From: Adiantum capillus-veneris
Taxonomy: Eukaryota; Streptophyta; Polypodiopsida; Polypodiales; Pteridaceae
Direction: 5' to 3'
Assembly (NCBI GenBank): GCA_014529385.2
Contig: CM043954.1
Coordinates: forward strand, 97,426,247-97,490,246
Length of the DNA: 64,000 bases
The translations under genes were made by a program, and so were the position numbers. The notes beneath the pieces were generated by a model. The model saw only the letters and a program-made list of their open reading frames with translations, was not told the DNA's origin and made no database searches. This document shows, one piece after another, positions 12,741 to 24,000 of this stretch. The number at the start of each line of letters is the position of its first letter. Positions within the stretch are counted from its first letter, which is position 1.

Positions 12741-14346
12741 CTATTCACTTGGTATTTGCCACTTACTTTTGATGATATCTATTATCTCCTCATGAAACTC
12801 CCGTTTGGCAATGCCCAATATATCACCCAATGTGAGCTCCACCTTGCTATTTAGAATTCGATCTTTAAAGACTTTCTTTAAATTTGTAGCTAATTCAATG
12901 TCAGACTTGAGCTTATAAGAGGGTCCCCTGCGTTTACCTTGCTTTTTGTCCTTAAGTACCTCCTCCATCACCACTTCAGGAGCGGGCTTAAGGGCAGGAC
13001 TTTCTTCTTTGTTGCTGTTGAACCTCGTTGTCCTTTTCGATGTCCCAGGAGCTTTTTCATCTCTTTTCCTCTTTTCCTCCACCATAGCCTCATTAGCTTG
13101 AGACTTCTCAATGAATGCATACACCGAGAGGGAATCCACTGGATCAGTCCACCCTGTGGTTTCTCGAATTGAATTCCCTACTTGCCGTAGCTTTCCATAA
13201 GTTACTTGTCTAGTTTCTGTTGTCTTCAAAGCATAAGGCCATAATTGACCCTTAGTACCTGCACCATCTTCATCACCCTTCCCATAGACTTGCAGCCCAT
13301 ATGTAGCTGCCTCCACAAGAGCAACATTATGTTGAATTTCTTCAACTATCTTCTTCATGCCGCCCCTACCGAAGTTCAGGCGGAGCATCTCACCTGTTGC
13401 CCTAAGGTGTATCTTCTTGTCCTTCCAGAACACCACGCTCCTTTTATATGCTTCTTCAAAATCATCACATTCTTTAACCTTCTTGTGGTCTTCACTATCA
13501 CACCACATGCATCGGTCCCAGCCTTTGCATGGTGGCTGCTGTCTAGGCTCAAATGTAGACCCCTTTGTAGCTATTCCATCAAATTTAATAGTTTTAAAAT
13601 TCAAATTCAATTCTTGAATACCTTTTACCAATTTGTCAACAACTGGCTCCTCCACTCTGGGTATTGCCGAGGTTGTTTTCTCTTTAGGTTCCTCCTCCGC
13701 AACATCCATGATGTCAGCCACGATCAACTTATCGACTCTCATTTGTCATTTCACGATCATGTTGACTGCTTCGGTGACTACCTTCCAGTTGGATGTTAAG
13801 CCTAATTCTCCAGTTGGATCCTCTAGCAACTGCATTAAACTCTTCTGAAGTCGAGGATCAATAGCTTGAATGAACAGCTCAACCTTCTGTCCCTCATTGA
13901 ACATTGCTCTGTCGAGGATAGTTGCTTGAATTTCTTCTCAAATTCCCGGAATAACTCTTGTGCTGACAGATTTTTGTTCTTCTTCTGCACCCATTTCATG
14001 AAACTTTGTCTGGTTACTCTTTGCGAATCCTCTAGGAAGTATTCCTCCTGAAGCCCCTTCTTGATATCTTGCCGCTTCGGGCCTTGAAGCACCTGAATCT
14101 CTCTAATTCGACTCCTAAGTTCCGGCTCCATAATCAAATGGAACCCTTCAACTACATTATGATCATCAATGCCATTCTCTTCCATTGTCTGTTCATAGAT
14201 ATTGCAAAATTTGCTAATATCCCGGCCTTCAAATCAATGCAATTTCTCGATAACTGTGTGCCGAGCTTTACGGATCCTCTCTTGCAAATTGTACTGCTAT
14301 TGGGCAACCTGCTACTGTTGCATGTAAGCAGCAAACTACTGCATCA
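12741..14346 (-). pseudogene. gypsy-1 Gag
   Basis: Gag starts near the ATG pair at about 14346. A Gln-rich stretch is broken by TAG at 14336-14338, 14312-14314 and 14297-14299, each in a run of CAG/CAA codons, and a TGA at 14234-14236 precedes FEGRDISKFCNIYEQ. The capsid-like part continues (14185-13835) with WVQKKNKNLSAQELFREFEK. After a frame change the C-terminal part (13742-12741) holds a zinc knuckle, CMWCDSEDHKKVKEC. The protein would package element RNA. Confidence 0.75.
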
Positions 14347-14413
14347 TTTTCTGCATGGCAGCCTCTTGCGGTGTCGACGTCCTTCTTCACCACACTGCTC
14401 ACCCCGGCTCATT

Positions 14414-14430
14414 TCGTGTCGGGTTCACCA
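14414..14430 (-). other. Candidate primer-binding site of gypsy-1
   Basis: On the minus strand this reads TGGTGAACCCGACACGA, beginning with the TGG that pairs with a tRNA CCA end and placed just after a possible LTR end in CA, upstream of gag. I cannot assign the tRNA. Confidence 0.4.
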
Positions 14431-14435
14431 AGAAT

Positions 14436-15018
14436 GTCAAGGGATAATTGTGCGAAAGGTGAATCGGGAAGGCACCGGGCCCCTTGCTATGAGAGGTGCG
14501 GGAAAAAAAGATGTAGCAGATGCAATTACAAACAGCAGTATTCAAAACAAACAGTTCACCTAATTCAAGCTAATTGACAGAATCCATGATTAATAAATCA
14601 CTATGGAGGCTTAAATGCTCTTTACAAGAAGAAACCTCCCTTAAACCAGGTGCTTAAATAAGAAAATGATGAAACTCTGCTTACTCTGCCTTCTGCTCCT
14701 CAATTTGAGTGGTTAATAGGCTTCGAGCAGGTTTAGGATGGCTAATGGAAGTTAAGCTTGAGGATTTTGGTGGTTAATAAACTCTTAACCTTGGTAGTCC
14801 CGGCTCAGAGGGCTTTTGCTTCTGAGCTTCGGAATCGAAGCTTAGCTTAGAGTGGGTTAAGAGATATTAAAGAGAGCTTACGAGGTTCTTAATGAGGGCT
14901 TAGGAGTTTTGAGAGGTTTAATATGGCTTGAGGGAAAAATTAGGAGATTAACGATCTTAAGAGCTTGATTATGTGAGCTTAAGAGATTACGAGGAGATAA
15001 AGAATTTAAGAGCTTGGA
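14436..15018. other. No gene; possible diverged gypsy-1 5' LTR
   Basis: The stretch is non-coding on both strands and is rich in short variants of AAGAGCTTA. Its position upstream of the candidate primer site suggests LTR sequence, but no second copy is present to confirm this. Confidence 0.35.
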
Positions 15019-15860
15019 AGTTTTTTTCTAAAAAAATTGAGGGCCTTGGAGCTATCACAAGGGGGAGTCACTCATGCTCACACGTGGCCGCCTGATAAAC
15101 CCGTATGCGGAGAGGAGGTAGAAGAGTGCGCCCTGCATGGACTGGGGCGAGTTACCCTCATTAGCATCACAAGGTGAAGCTAGGCCTTGGAGCTCTCGTG
15201 GAGTTGGCTATGGCTTGGACCCCGGAGGGTGCTGTGTCGGCGCTGCTGGCACTGCGGGGTGGAAATGGGCCAGTTTTGGCGAGTGGGGCGACGGCGCAGG
15301 TGGAGCGCCCGCGGCGGAGAAAGGTGCAATGGCGCCCGTGGTTCTGGTTGATGATGTGGTAGGGGCAATTCCCACGGACCCATGGGGCCCCAAAATTTTC
15401 AGGAGAAGGGAGGGGGCAATAGCAACATCGCTATTGCCTCCCCCCCTCAGGTAAGAGAAAGGTCCCACAGTGCGGATATCAAGCATAGAGCCAGAGAAAG
15501 GGAGAGAGAGAGATGAAGAGAGTTCGAGGGCGGCAGACGCCATGTGAGTAGGGCCAAATGGGCCAAATCAAAGGTTGTCCGGGCAGAGGCAAGACCAAGT
15601 GAGCCAAAGAGCAAAAGGGGCCAAGGAGGAGTCGGATGTGGATAGAGGGAGAGAGTCAAAGTCAAAATTGAGCACCATAAGGTGAGTCTAAAGAGGGTAA
15701 AAAATGAAAGGTAGAAAATAAAAAATAAAAAGCTAGGGGGCAATAGAGACATCGCTAATGCCCCCCTCCCAAGTGCAAAGAGTGAAGAAGAGAGAGGTAG
15801 AACAAGGCGGTGCCCCCCTTCCCAAAAGATACCAATTCAAGATGCCAAGGGGCCCATTAA
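15019..15860 (+). repeat. gypsy-2 5' LTR, part 1
   Basis: This part matches 38372-39210 closely. It ends at the TTAA into which the next element inserted. It carries two hairpins built from GGGGGCAATAGC-type arms (15409-15448 and 15735-15767). Frames inside it on either strand are not conserved as proteins. Confidence 0.85.
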
Positions 15861-17153
15861 CTTTAGGTTGGTAATGAGACACTTTTATGTCCTGGGACAC
15901 TTTTATGTCGTGTTAAGTGACCATTTTCCTTGAATTATGTCAAGAGTTTCAAAATGAATTTTGAGGTGCTATCTGTCTAGAAAGTTGTCTCGTGACCTGA
16001 AAAAAACTTGCCATTTTTTTGGAATATGAATTCCATCTTTAACCTTGTCCTTGCACAACATTTCACAACTTTTTGCAACTATACCACTCTAGAATTCATG
16101 TTTGTGAGGTCTATAATGCTAGAGAACTATCTTTAGTAGTCCTCAACATGTCCTGATGCTTCTAGGGAGAAATAAATGTTAAAGTTGTAAGTTATGACCA
16201 AATTACAAAAATTGTCAAATCCTGTTTTTTAGCCAATTTTAGCTCTTCTATGATTTTTTTGGTGGCTTTCATGATATCCAAATGTAGTTTTGATTTTCTA
16301 TGTTTCATATTGTAACATAAAGCTAATAGTCTTTGAGTTTTGGGGCACCTAATACCCTATTTTGCATAGTAGACAACGATGGTTGATTTTTTCAATTATA
16401 GAAGAAAACGAAACATTCTAGTTTATCAAGTATAGCTTTTTCAATATTGTTACTTTCTTGTGACAACTACATGCATTTTGTAGGTAGTAACCATATTTAG
16501 TCATAAGGATCAAATTTGGCTAGATATTGAATAGTTTCTATGGGATTCTACAACTCATAATGTTGAACCCAGGTTTTTCATGTTTGCTATATTTAACACT
16601 TCATCTTTGTCCCCAAGATTCCCCTTGGTAAGAGATGTATTATTCTTTTGACATGCTCCATGGCTCCTTATGAACTTAGAGGACAATAGGGAACTAAAAA
16701 AACATGCATATATTATTTGTATTGAGCGTGGCTATAGAAACTTTGATGATAGGTTTGCAGAATGGTAAAAATTCAATTTTTTTGTACCTATTTCTTTTGG
16801 CAAAACAAAAAATAGTGAGTGAGAAGCAATCATATGTTCTGATCACCAACCTATTGAAGTTAACTAGGGAATTTATCTCACGTCCTACAAAAATACCTAA
16901 TCTTATTTTTATGCAACAAAACGTAAGAAATGACTGTTTTGATGAAAATGTACTGGTCCATCAACTTTGGAGGCTTGGTGTGACCAAAAGATGAGAAACT
17001 TTAGAAGTTTCTTATTTTTTCCATGTGTAGTAGGCCTTGAACTATAACCTCATGAAAGGATTTTACAAAATGAGTGGATCTACTATGGTTTTGGAGGTTT
17101 TTTCAAAACCCTGAAAGGACACTTTTATGTCCTGTTAGGTTACCAACCTAGTG
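15861..17153 (+). mobile_element. TTAA-flanked DNA transposon, copy 1 (piggyBac-like, non-autonomous)
   Basis: The element is flanked by TTAA at 15857-15860 and 17154-17157, and the gypsy-2 3' LTR has one TTAA at this point (near 39208), so the insertion is precise. The ends form an inverted repeat around TTAGGTTGGTAA. GGACACTTTTATGTCC occurs twice at the left end and once near the right. TTAA duplication is the hallmark of piggyBac-type transposons. The one long frame (16704-16994) is not conserved with known transposases and is broken in a sister copy, so I treat the element as non-autonomous. Confidence 0.8.
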
Positions 17154-17190
17154 TTAAATTGTAAATTCCCAAATTACAGGCCCCCCTTAT
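17154..17190 (+). repeat. gypsy-2 5' LTR, part 2
   Basis: ATTGTAAATTCCCAAATTA matches 39210-39228 in the 3' LTR. The segment ends with CTTAT, the copia target duplication. Confidence 0.85.
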
Positions 17191-17512
17191 TGTAAAGAAT
17201 GAGGATGCAAGAGAGCTACACAAGACAAGCACAAAGCACACAGAGATGGAAAGATTCTTCTTCTTCTTCACAGAAAATAGAGTACAAAATGACTAAGTGC
17301 TAAAGCTGAAAAGTAGCACATATGTACATGCGGTCACTAAGTGTGAACTCGCTAGAAGCGTACTAGGCTAGCACTATAAGTGTAGTCTAGCTGTAGAATC
17401 ACTGGCAGAGATCCTCCGTGTCGGTCACCTAACGCACCAGTGAGTAAATGCCGTAAGCGGCCAAGACCTGTAGTGGATGACAGCTCAAGGTATAGAGCTC
17501 GACATCTCAACA
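17191..17512 (-). repeat. copia 3' LTR
   Basis: It is near-identical to 31322-31643. On the minus strand it follows directly on the purine tract GAGGGGGAG (17513-17521), as expected for a 3' LTR. Confidence 0.95.
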
Positions 17513-17521
17513 CTCCCCCTC
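17513..17521 (-). other. copia polypurine tract
   Basis: GAGGGGGAG on the minus strand, immediately before the TG of the 3' LTR; it would prime plus-strand synthesis. Confidence 0.85.
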
Positions 17522-18412
17522 GAGCTCTGCATGTCGCAGAGTCCAAGCATAGTCCGGAAACGTTGAAGCTTCTCAGCTCCGAGGGCCTTGGTAAAGATAT
17601 CCGCTATCTGCTCTTCTGTGCTGACGTAGACCAAGTCGATGTCGCCCGCCAACACTCGCTCTCGAACGTAGTGGTAATGGACCTCTATGTGTTTGGTCCT
17701 GGCATGGAACACTGGGTTCCTAGCCAACTGGATGCTGCTAAGGTTGTCACAATGAATGACAATCTGCTGGTCCACCTGCACTCCCAAGTCCTCAAGTAAT
17801 GTGCATAGCCAAGCTACCTCGCACGCCGCAACTGCTGCACCTCTGTACTCGGCCTATGTGCTCGATAAAGCAACTGTAGGCTGCTTTTTGCTGCTCCAAG
17901 TAACAGCAGCACTCCCAAAAGAGAACATGAAGCCACTCGTAGATCTCCTATCAACAATGCTACCTGCCCAATCTGCATTTGTATACCCATACAATGCTAA
18001 TGGTGCATCTGCTGCATAGAACAATGCGTAGTCAAGAGTACCTTGCACATACCTAAGTGTGCATCGTACTCCATCCAAATGTGGCTTCCTCGGAAGCTGC
18101 ATGAACTAACTCTCCAAGCCTACTGTGTAGCTCAAGTCTAGCCTCGTGATAGTCAAGTAGATTAGACTACCCACAATCTTCCTGTACATGTTGACATCCT
18201 CAACAACATCACCCTTCTCTTCACTCAGCTTTGCATTCACATCCAAGGGAATAGAAATTGGCTTACAATCAGCCATACCATACTTTGACAACATGTCCAA
18301 AGCATATTGTCTTTGTGACAGCCATACACCCTCTGGAGTCCTGATCACCTCAATGCCAAGAAAGTAGCGCAACTCGCCTAAATCTTTCATTTCAAACTCC
18401 TGTTTGAGAAGA
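17522..18412 (-). pseudogene. copia Pol, C-terminal part (RT end and RNase H)
   Basis: Reading continues from the RT half beyond the nested element: FEMKDLGELRYFLGIEVI, then MYRKIVGSLIYLTITRLDL, then RNase H with YGYTNADWAGS (the usual GYTDADWAG has Asn here), STSGFMFSFGSAAVTWSSKK, AEYRGA and HCDNLSSIQLARNPVFHART. TAG stops at 18106-18108 (before FMQLPRKPH) and 17854-17856 (before AEYRG) break an otherwise open frame. It ends just before the polypurine tract. Confidence 0.9.
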
Positions 18413-18417
18413 CCCTT

Positions 18418-18668
18418 TGTGCGCTCCTTGCAGCACTGTCGAAGCAAGGGACTTGCCAATACACCGTGTGCAAGCCACAAACGGCTCCAAGCACACAACA
18501 AGCCTAAACTAGCAAGCTCAAGAGAACAAAGGGTGTGTCACTCACCGCTCTACGTTCGCCTTCGTGGTGGATTCCTCGCCGCGATGAAGAAGAAGCTGCA
18601 GTCGTGCCGCGCTCAACCGCTTCGCCGCCGTCGTGCCTTCGTAATGCTCGATCGCACACACACTCTCC

Positions 18669-18712
<44 letters not shown>

Positions 18713-19008
18713 AGGAGGTGAAGAAGAAGAAGAAGATGGAGATGGAGATGGAGCAAGAGCAATCTTCTATTGCACAAATGAGAGAATGAGTAAAAATTAG
18801 GTTTAGTTGTCTTTTATAGGAGCTCACCCCATTCACACTCGGGCGCCCATGCTTAACCAACTAATCCCTTGAATGTCCAAGTTAAAGTGCGCCTCTCATT
18901 GGCGATCACTCTTACCCTTTTCCTATTGGTCCGACAAGCCCGGTACCTGACTCTAAATAATACAACGTTTATAGATCATAGGGTGTCCGTGTGCCGTGAG
19001 GGTTATCA
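18418..19008 (-). repeat. Gag-only element 3' LTR
   Basis: It is almost identical to 27032-27616 and contains a (CT)n(AC)n microsatellite (about 18661-18711) whose length differs between the two LTRs. Short frames inside are repeat or chance translations. Confidence 0.95.
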
Positions 19009-19022
19009 TGCCCCCCTTCCTG
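19009..19022 (-). other. Polypurine tract of the gag-only element
   Basis: On the minus strand this reads CAGGAAGGGGGGCA and abuts the TG of the 3' LTR. Confidence 0.85.
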
Positions 19023-20352
19023 ATGTAGATTCCGTCCTCGGAAGCTATTAAGTTGAAGCTGGGTCGTCGAAGTGGAAGAGCATTTGAGATGAATGTCCTT
19101 AGCCTTCTTCAGTCACTGCAAAATCAAACAACATTGGCACAGTAATTGCATTCTCTTAAAAAGCATATGCAGTTTTAGGTAGACAAATTGATTGGTCAAA
19201 GAATTTCAAACAATTTGGTAGCAATGAACATTAAATTGCAATGTAATCAAATGCATAAACAGATGTAAAGGTAGAAAATTAAACAAGTCTGGGGTCGCTA
19301 ATTTGACGGTCAAAAGGCACTAGAGATCGAATATTAATACCATGGGTAAGCTTCTTAATTTTCAGTGGTCAATTAAGTTGTTTAATCGCGAGAGCCAAGT
19401 ATTGATGTTCGAGGGCTGACTAGAGGCTATATCTAGAAAACCTTGTAGTTAAGCTACCATAAAAGGAATTTCTCATGAAATCATCGCCTGACTGATTACT
19501 TTTTCTTTGACCCCCCAAAGTCTTTTCACATTGATTCAATTATGATGTGTGTGCTTATTTTGTATGCCTTGGGTTTTTTGCTTTTCAAGGAAAAGCGCCC
19601 ACACTGGGAACCTCTAGGGCTCTAGTACCATAGGCAATACATGTGAGTGAAGTACCAAATCAAGCTGAGATTTCTCTTCCAGCTTAAAATTTTACATTGT
19701 GGCACTTTGATTTTTTGTTTGTTCATTTTCAGCATTTTAATTTTGTAACTTTGGGGGGTCATATAACACTGATACACTCCCCAGGCTCATCACATTAGTA
19801 AACTCCCTTTATAATACTTAAGCTAAAGGTCAATAGGGTTAAGCCCACTAGAAAGCCCTAGTACATTTCATACAATGCTGCCTAAATCGGATTAAGAACC
19901 TAAGTAACCATTGCTTATTAGGAAGGCATTCCCCATGGTATTAAGAGAAGATTTCTAATATCTAGCTTGGTCAAACTAGCTTAGTCGGACTGCTTGATTT
20001 TTAAACCTAGACAACTGATTATGACAAAACATTACATTGAATTAAATGTTTGATACTAAGCAAATGCGCTGAGTATTATGCTACCAATCACAATCAAAGC
20101 AGACAAACATGGATGCAAAAAGATAAGGGCAATGCTAATGGACAAGAAACACCTGTTTGTGTTGATGGTCGCGCTTGATCTGAAGGTTCCATGAAGGTCC
20201 AAATCCTAACCACAGCAACACGTTCCTGTACACACTATGAAACACAAACAATACCTCTAGGAGGCACATCAGTGGGAAAAGAGAACTTCTAAAAAACAAA
20301 CTCAAAACACAATCTAGACCCCTAACCTACCTATCTGTCACCCCTTTTAGAA
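19023..20352. other. 3' untranslated region of the gag-only element
   Basis: About 1.3 kb with no convincing frame on either strand. A non-autonomous element may keep packaging or dimer signals here, but none can be recognised by eye. Confidence 0.5.
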
Positions 20353-20784
20353 TCAAGGAAAGAGGATATTAGATAAACCGGGTGGCCACCCTAAGGCTAG
20401 GCCTCTATCCTCATCATCTAGATAAATAAAATCGTTGTCCGTGAGGCCATAGTCTTCCTCGGTCTCTATTAGTTCCTCTTCATCATCCTCTTGTGCAAGC
20501 ATGCTAATCAAGAACCTCGTGATGCGTGGATACTCATCTTGTGCAAAAGAATAAGCATGTGCCATTGGAGACACATTCGCTACTGGGTAGGGATCACTAG
20601 TTAGCCATAGACGTATCAGCCATTCTAACTCCTCAAAATTTCTCTCACATGCAAGGCTCTCTATCAAATCCCATTCGCAAGAAAGTATAGGGTAGCATAC
20701 GTAGAACACTTGTTGAAAAGACAAGGGGTTCCTTTCATCAAAAATAGAAGTGCATGCCTCTGGTGAAGTAGCCATTTCTGACAA
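20353..20784 (-). CDS. Small acidic ORF downstream of gag in the gag-only element
   Basis: An intact 143-codon frame starts 274 bp after the gag stop. The protein has a Trp-rich middle (FEELEWLIRLWLTSDPYP) and an acidic tail (EDDEEELIETEEDYG, YLDDEDRG). I recognise no domain. It may be an accessory protein of the element or a chance frame. Its intactness alone is weak evidence because the element is young. Confidence 0.4.
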   Translation of the reverse strand: MSEMATSPEACTSIFDERNPLSFQQVFYVCYPILSCEWDLIESLACERNFEELEWLIRLWLTSDPYPVANVSPMAHAYSFAQDEYPRITRFLISMLAQEDDEEELIETEEDYGLTDNDFIYLDDEDRGLALGWPPGLSNILFP

Positions 20785-21057
20785 GACAGATAGATTTGGT
20801 TAGGCCTTTAAAACATAAGAGTTGTTTTTGTGTGTTGCTTGAATTGACACGGTGAATTTGGACTTATATGTAAGATCTGATAGGGTGCTCTCTCATTGCT
20901 AGGCGCTCTTGCTCTTTACTATTTTTGTTTTTTTGTGAGTATAAGGCTATATATATACATTCCCTAAGATCGGAGATTGAGAGGTCAGGGAAAAAGGTTG
21001 AGAGGGAAACAAATGAATGATGACTGTCAGCAAACACTCCCCCCTTCCTTGGGTAGA

Positions 21058-24000
21058 TCATACTGTTTGAAATGAGCTTGTCACCCTTTGAAACCAATTG
21101 TTCCAGTTGGTAATAGGTGAGGATTTTTGCCAGTAGTTTTCTATTACCCTAGGTGCCTCATCAAGTTGCAAGGGTGGTAAGGTACTCTCCCAGGATCGAA
21201 CTTGAAGTGGTTCATCAGGTGATTCTTGAACACTAGGAGGTGTGGATTCTTTTGTAGCTTCATGGAGGTCCACTACTATAGATGGAGGCTGTGTAGAATC
21301 TTTTACCTCTATGGATGTATTACATGATGAGCTAGAATCTTCATGGGACTCCCCCCTTCCTGAGCTAGGTGGAACAAATCGTTCTTTCTTTGGTACCCAA
21401 ACTAGCTCGGGAGCGGGTGTATAGCATTCTGTGATTTTTTTCTTTCCACGATCATTGATTCGTTTTGGAGCTACGGGATTGGGCTCACTTGGGTCAGGTG
21501 ATAGGTAAGAGCACAATCTACGTTTTGGCACCCAGATTTGATCATTTCCTTGATAGTAGCCTTGGGCTTCCAATAGTCGTTTAGGGATCCATCGCAACAT
21601 TTTCTTACTTTTCTTGGAGCGAGTGGTACGTTTCTTACAAGGCTTCTGTTTTTTAGCACTAGCTATGGTCACTAAAGAAGCTTTAGGGACCCACTTGTAT
21701 GTTTTCTTCGTTACATTAGGATGAGTCTTGTCGGAAGCGATATGCATTGCTTGTAGCATATTTAAGGGTACAAGCATTTCATACCCCTCAGGTATTACCC
21801 ACGTCGTCCCCCTATTTACCCAAGTGTCTATGGTTGATGCTATGTGGACCCAGTCCACATTGTCCGACTCAGTCATCCCAGGTAGGATATCCATATAAGG
21901 AGAATCTTGGCCAATGTCTGTATCCTTCTTACAAGTGTAACAATATTGTAGTGGGGCCGAGTGAACTGTGGTGTCAGAGCGATGATCAATAATGGTTTTA
22001 CTCCCTAAGGGGTGTACCTTACCAGTCACCAAATCCACTCTAAGGACAGAGTCTTGGAATTGCAAATAGACATGATTTTTAGACCAATCATGAACCATTT
22101 GTGCTTCCCTCATGAATGGTCGTCCTAAAATCATTTCATATGACATAAGGTGTTTAGAGAAATCCATTACAATGAACGTATGTCGTACCTTGTGTCCTAG
22201 AACTTTGATCTTAAGATCCTTGAGCATCCCCATAGGTTTGGCTATGGTACCATTTGCCATCTTTACCACAATGTTAGTAACACTGAGGCGGGGTTTTCCC
22301 ATGGATTCCCAACAATCTTTTGTAACGATGCTAACTCCCGCACCACCATCAAGAATTCCCTTTATAGTTAATCCCTTGGTAGTGATGGGTAGGGTCGCAT
22401 TAGACTCGTCGCCTTCAAAATACTGCCCTAATTCGTTAATGGGTACCTCGATCACAAACTCGTGTCCATCTATGTCAAGTGATTGCACATGATTTTCCTC
22501 ATCAATCATAATCGAGTCAGGCCTATTTGGTTGCGCAAACTGCGGTAATCCCGTTCGTAGCTCTCCGTTAAGGAATGCTCGAAGTGCAAGGAATAACTCA
22601 GGATCTCCATACAGCTTTGCTATGATCGTGGTTCGGACCTCAGAAGACATGAAGTCCACTAGTTTGGCAACATTCATTGGCGTTTTGCAGGGTGTAGGTC
22701 CTTGACTAGGAACTGGTGAGGATGGAATCTCATATTCCTCAATGGGATCAGGTATTCCTTCGTTAAACATCCTTTCCAACAAGAAGGGTGTATGCTCACT
22801 TTCTGATGTCCCGTCCTCACTCCCTTCTTGGATGATACTAAATATGGCTAACGGTCTATGGTTCATGTGGGGTGGATGAACTTGCGTGGGAAACACTGTG
22901 TCATGAATTTTGACCTGCATGGGTTCTGGTTCTAGTTTCCTTTGAGTCTCCTCCACTAAACCTCTTAGATGTTTCACCTGCTCAATCTCGTCTACTGGGT
23001 TTGGGTACGTCCCAATCTTCTTTTTACGATTCTTTCCTTTTTGCCCCTGCGGTTTATCTTGGGGGTCTTGGATTGGATTTGGAAACACTTGTGTTTTCAG
23101 AGGCTCTTTATGATTTTCTCTTATTCGGTTTTCATTTGGTTCCATGTTACGGTTTTCTTTGTCGGTCTTTCCCTTTGTGGTATTGGTTCTAGTCTCCATT
23201 GTCTCGATTGAATCTAAATCATCCTCGAGGTCATTCATATACACGGGGTCATCTCCTGTTCCTATGTTTGTTTTGGAACTTGGCTTTGAATTTTCCGTAT
23301 TCTGCGACTTCTTCCTTCGTGTCTTCTTTTTCTTTGCTTGAATAACTGACGTGGTATCTCTCTCTTCGAGGATATGGCCTGGCCCTTGAAGCATGGACCG
23401 TGTAATCGCATAAGCGGGTGCGACGGGTGGCATTGGCGATGTCACACTAGCAATTTCGACCAAATTCAGGGGTGTGATTTTAGGCGCATTTGGGTTATAG
23501 GGGCATTGGGAAATCAAGTGATCAAGTGATCTATGCCTCCTAGCCTGGGTGTTGATATTTTGACCTCTGGATGCGAGAGCAGCAGCTTGATAAACCGGCT
23601 TGACTTGCCCCCAACAATCTTCCATGTAGTATATAGGACACTCTTCCAATGTATCAAGTCCGTAGGCAATACTAGTGTCTATTTCCTCCTCACAACCATC
23701 TGCATAAGCATTTGATGGCTCGCAACCCACTTGGTTCATAGGGGCAACTCTTGGATGCGGGGGCTGCAGTCCTAGCACAGGAGGTGGTAGCGGTGTAGCT
23801 TGTACAACATTTTGAGGTCTAGGGACCATGTGTTGCGGTAGTTGCTCAACAGATGGAGTAGGCATCAATACAGGAGCTCGAGGCGCATCCGTCCAGGCTA
23901 CAGGTGGTCTATTTGCCATCATACGTTTGATCATTAAACAATCCTTAGCTTGGTGACCATACCTACCACATGCGTTGCAAGTTCCATTAAATTTTACTCT

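Larger units (their letters stand above)
8468..14435 (-). mobile_element. Decayed Ty3/gypsy LTR retrotransposon (gypsy-1)
   Basis: In minus-strand order the interval holds gag, aspartic protease, reverse transcriptase, RNase H and integrase, which is the gypsy order (integrase last). The frame is broken many times by stops, small shifts and a 143-bp tandem duplication in RT. A candidate primer site lies at 14414-14430. No matching LTR pair is visible; sequence to about 15018 may be a diverged 5' LTR. Integrase wording such as EDLTNQVEGRAL and TADRGELDA recalls a gypsy group I associate with non-seed plants and fungi, from memory only. Confidence 0.85.

Noticed and set aside
13245-13799. Plus-strand frame of 184 codons
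   Set aside because: It lies antisense to gypsy-1 Gag, which has the zinc knuckle on the minus strand.
15137-15543. Pro/Gly/Ala-rich frames on both strands in the gypsy-2 LTR
   Set aside because: Both LTR copies have them in altered form, they overlap each other, and the sequence is LTR, so no protein is supported.
16704-16994. 97-codon frame in the TTAA element as a transposase
   Set aside because: It is far too short, lacks acidic catalytic motifs, and the same place in copy 3 is broken.
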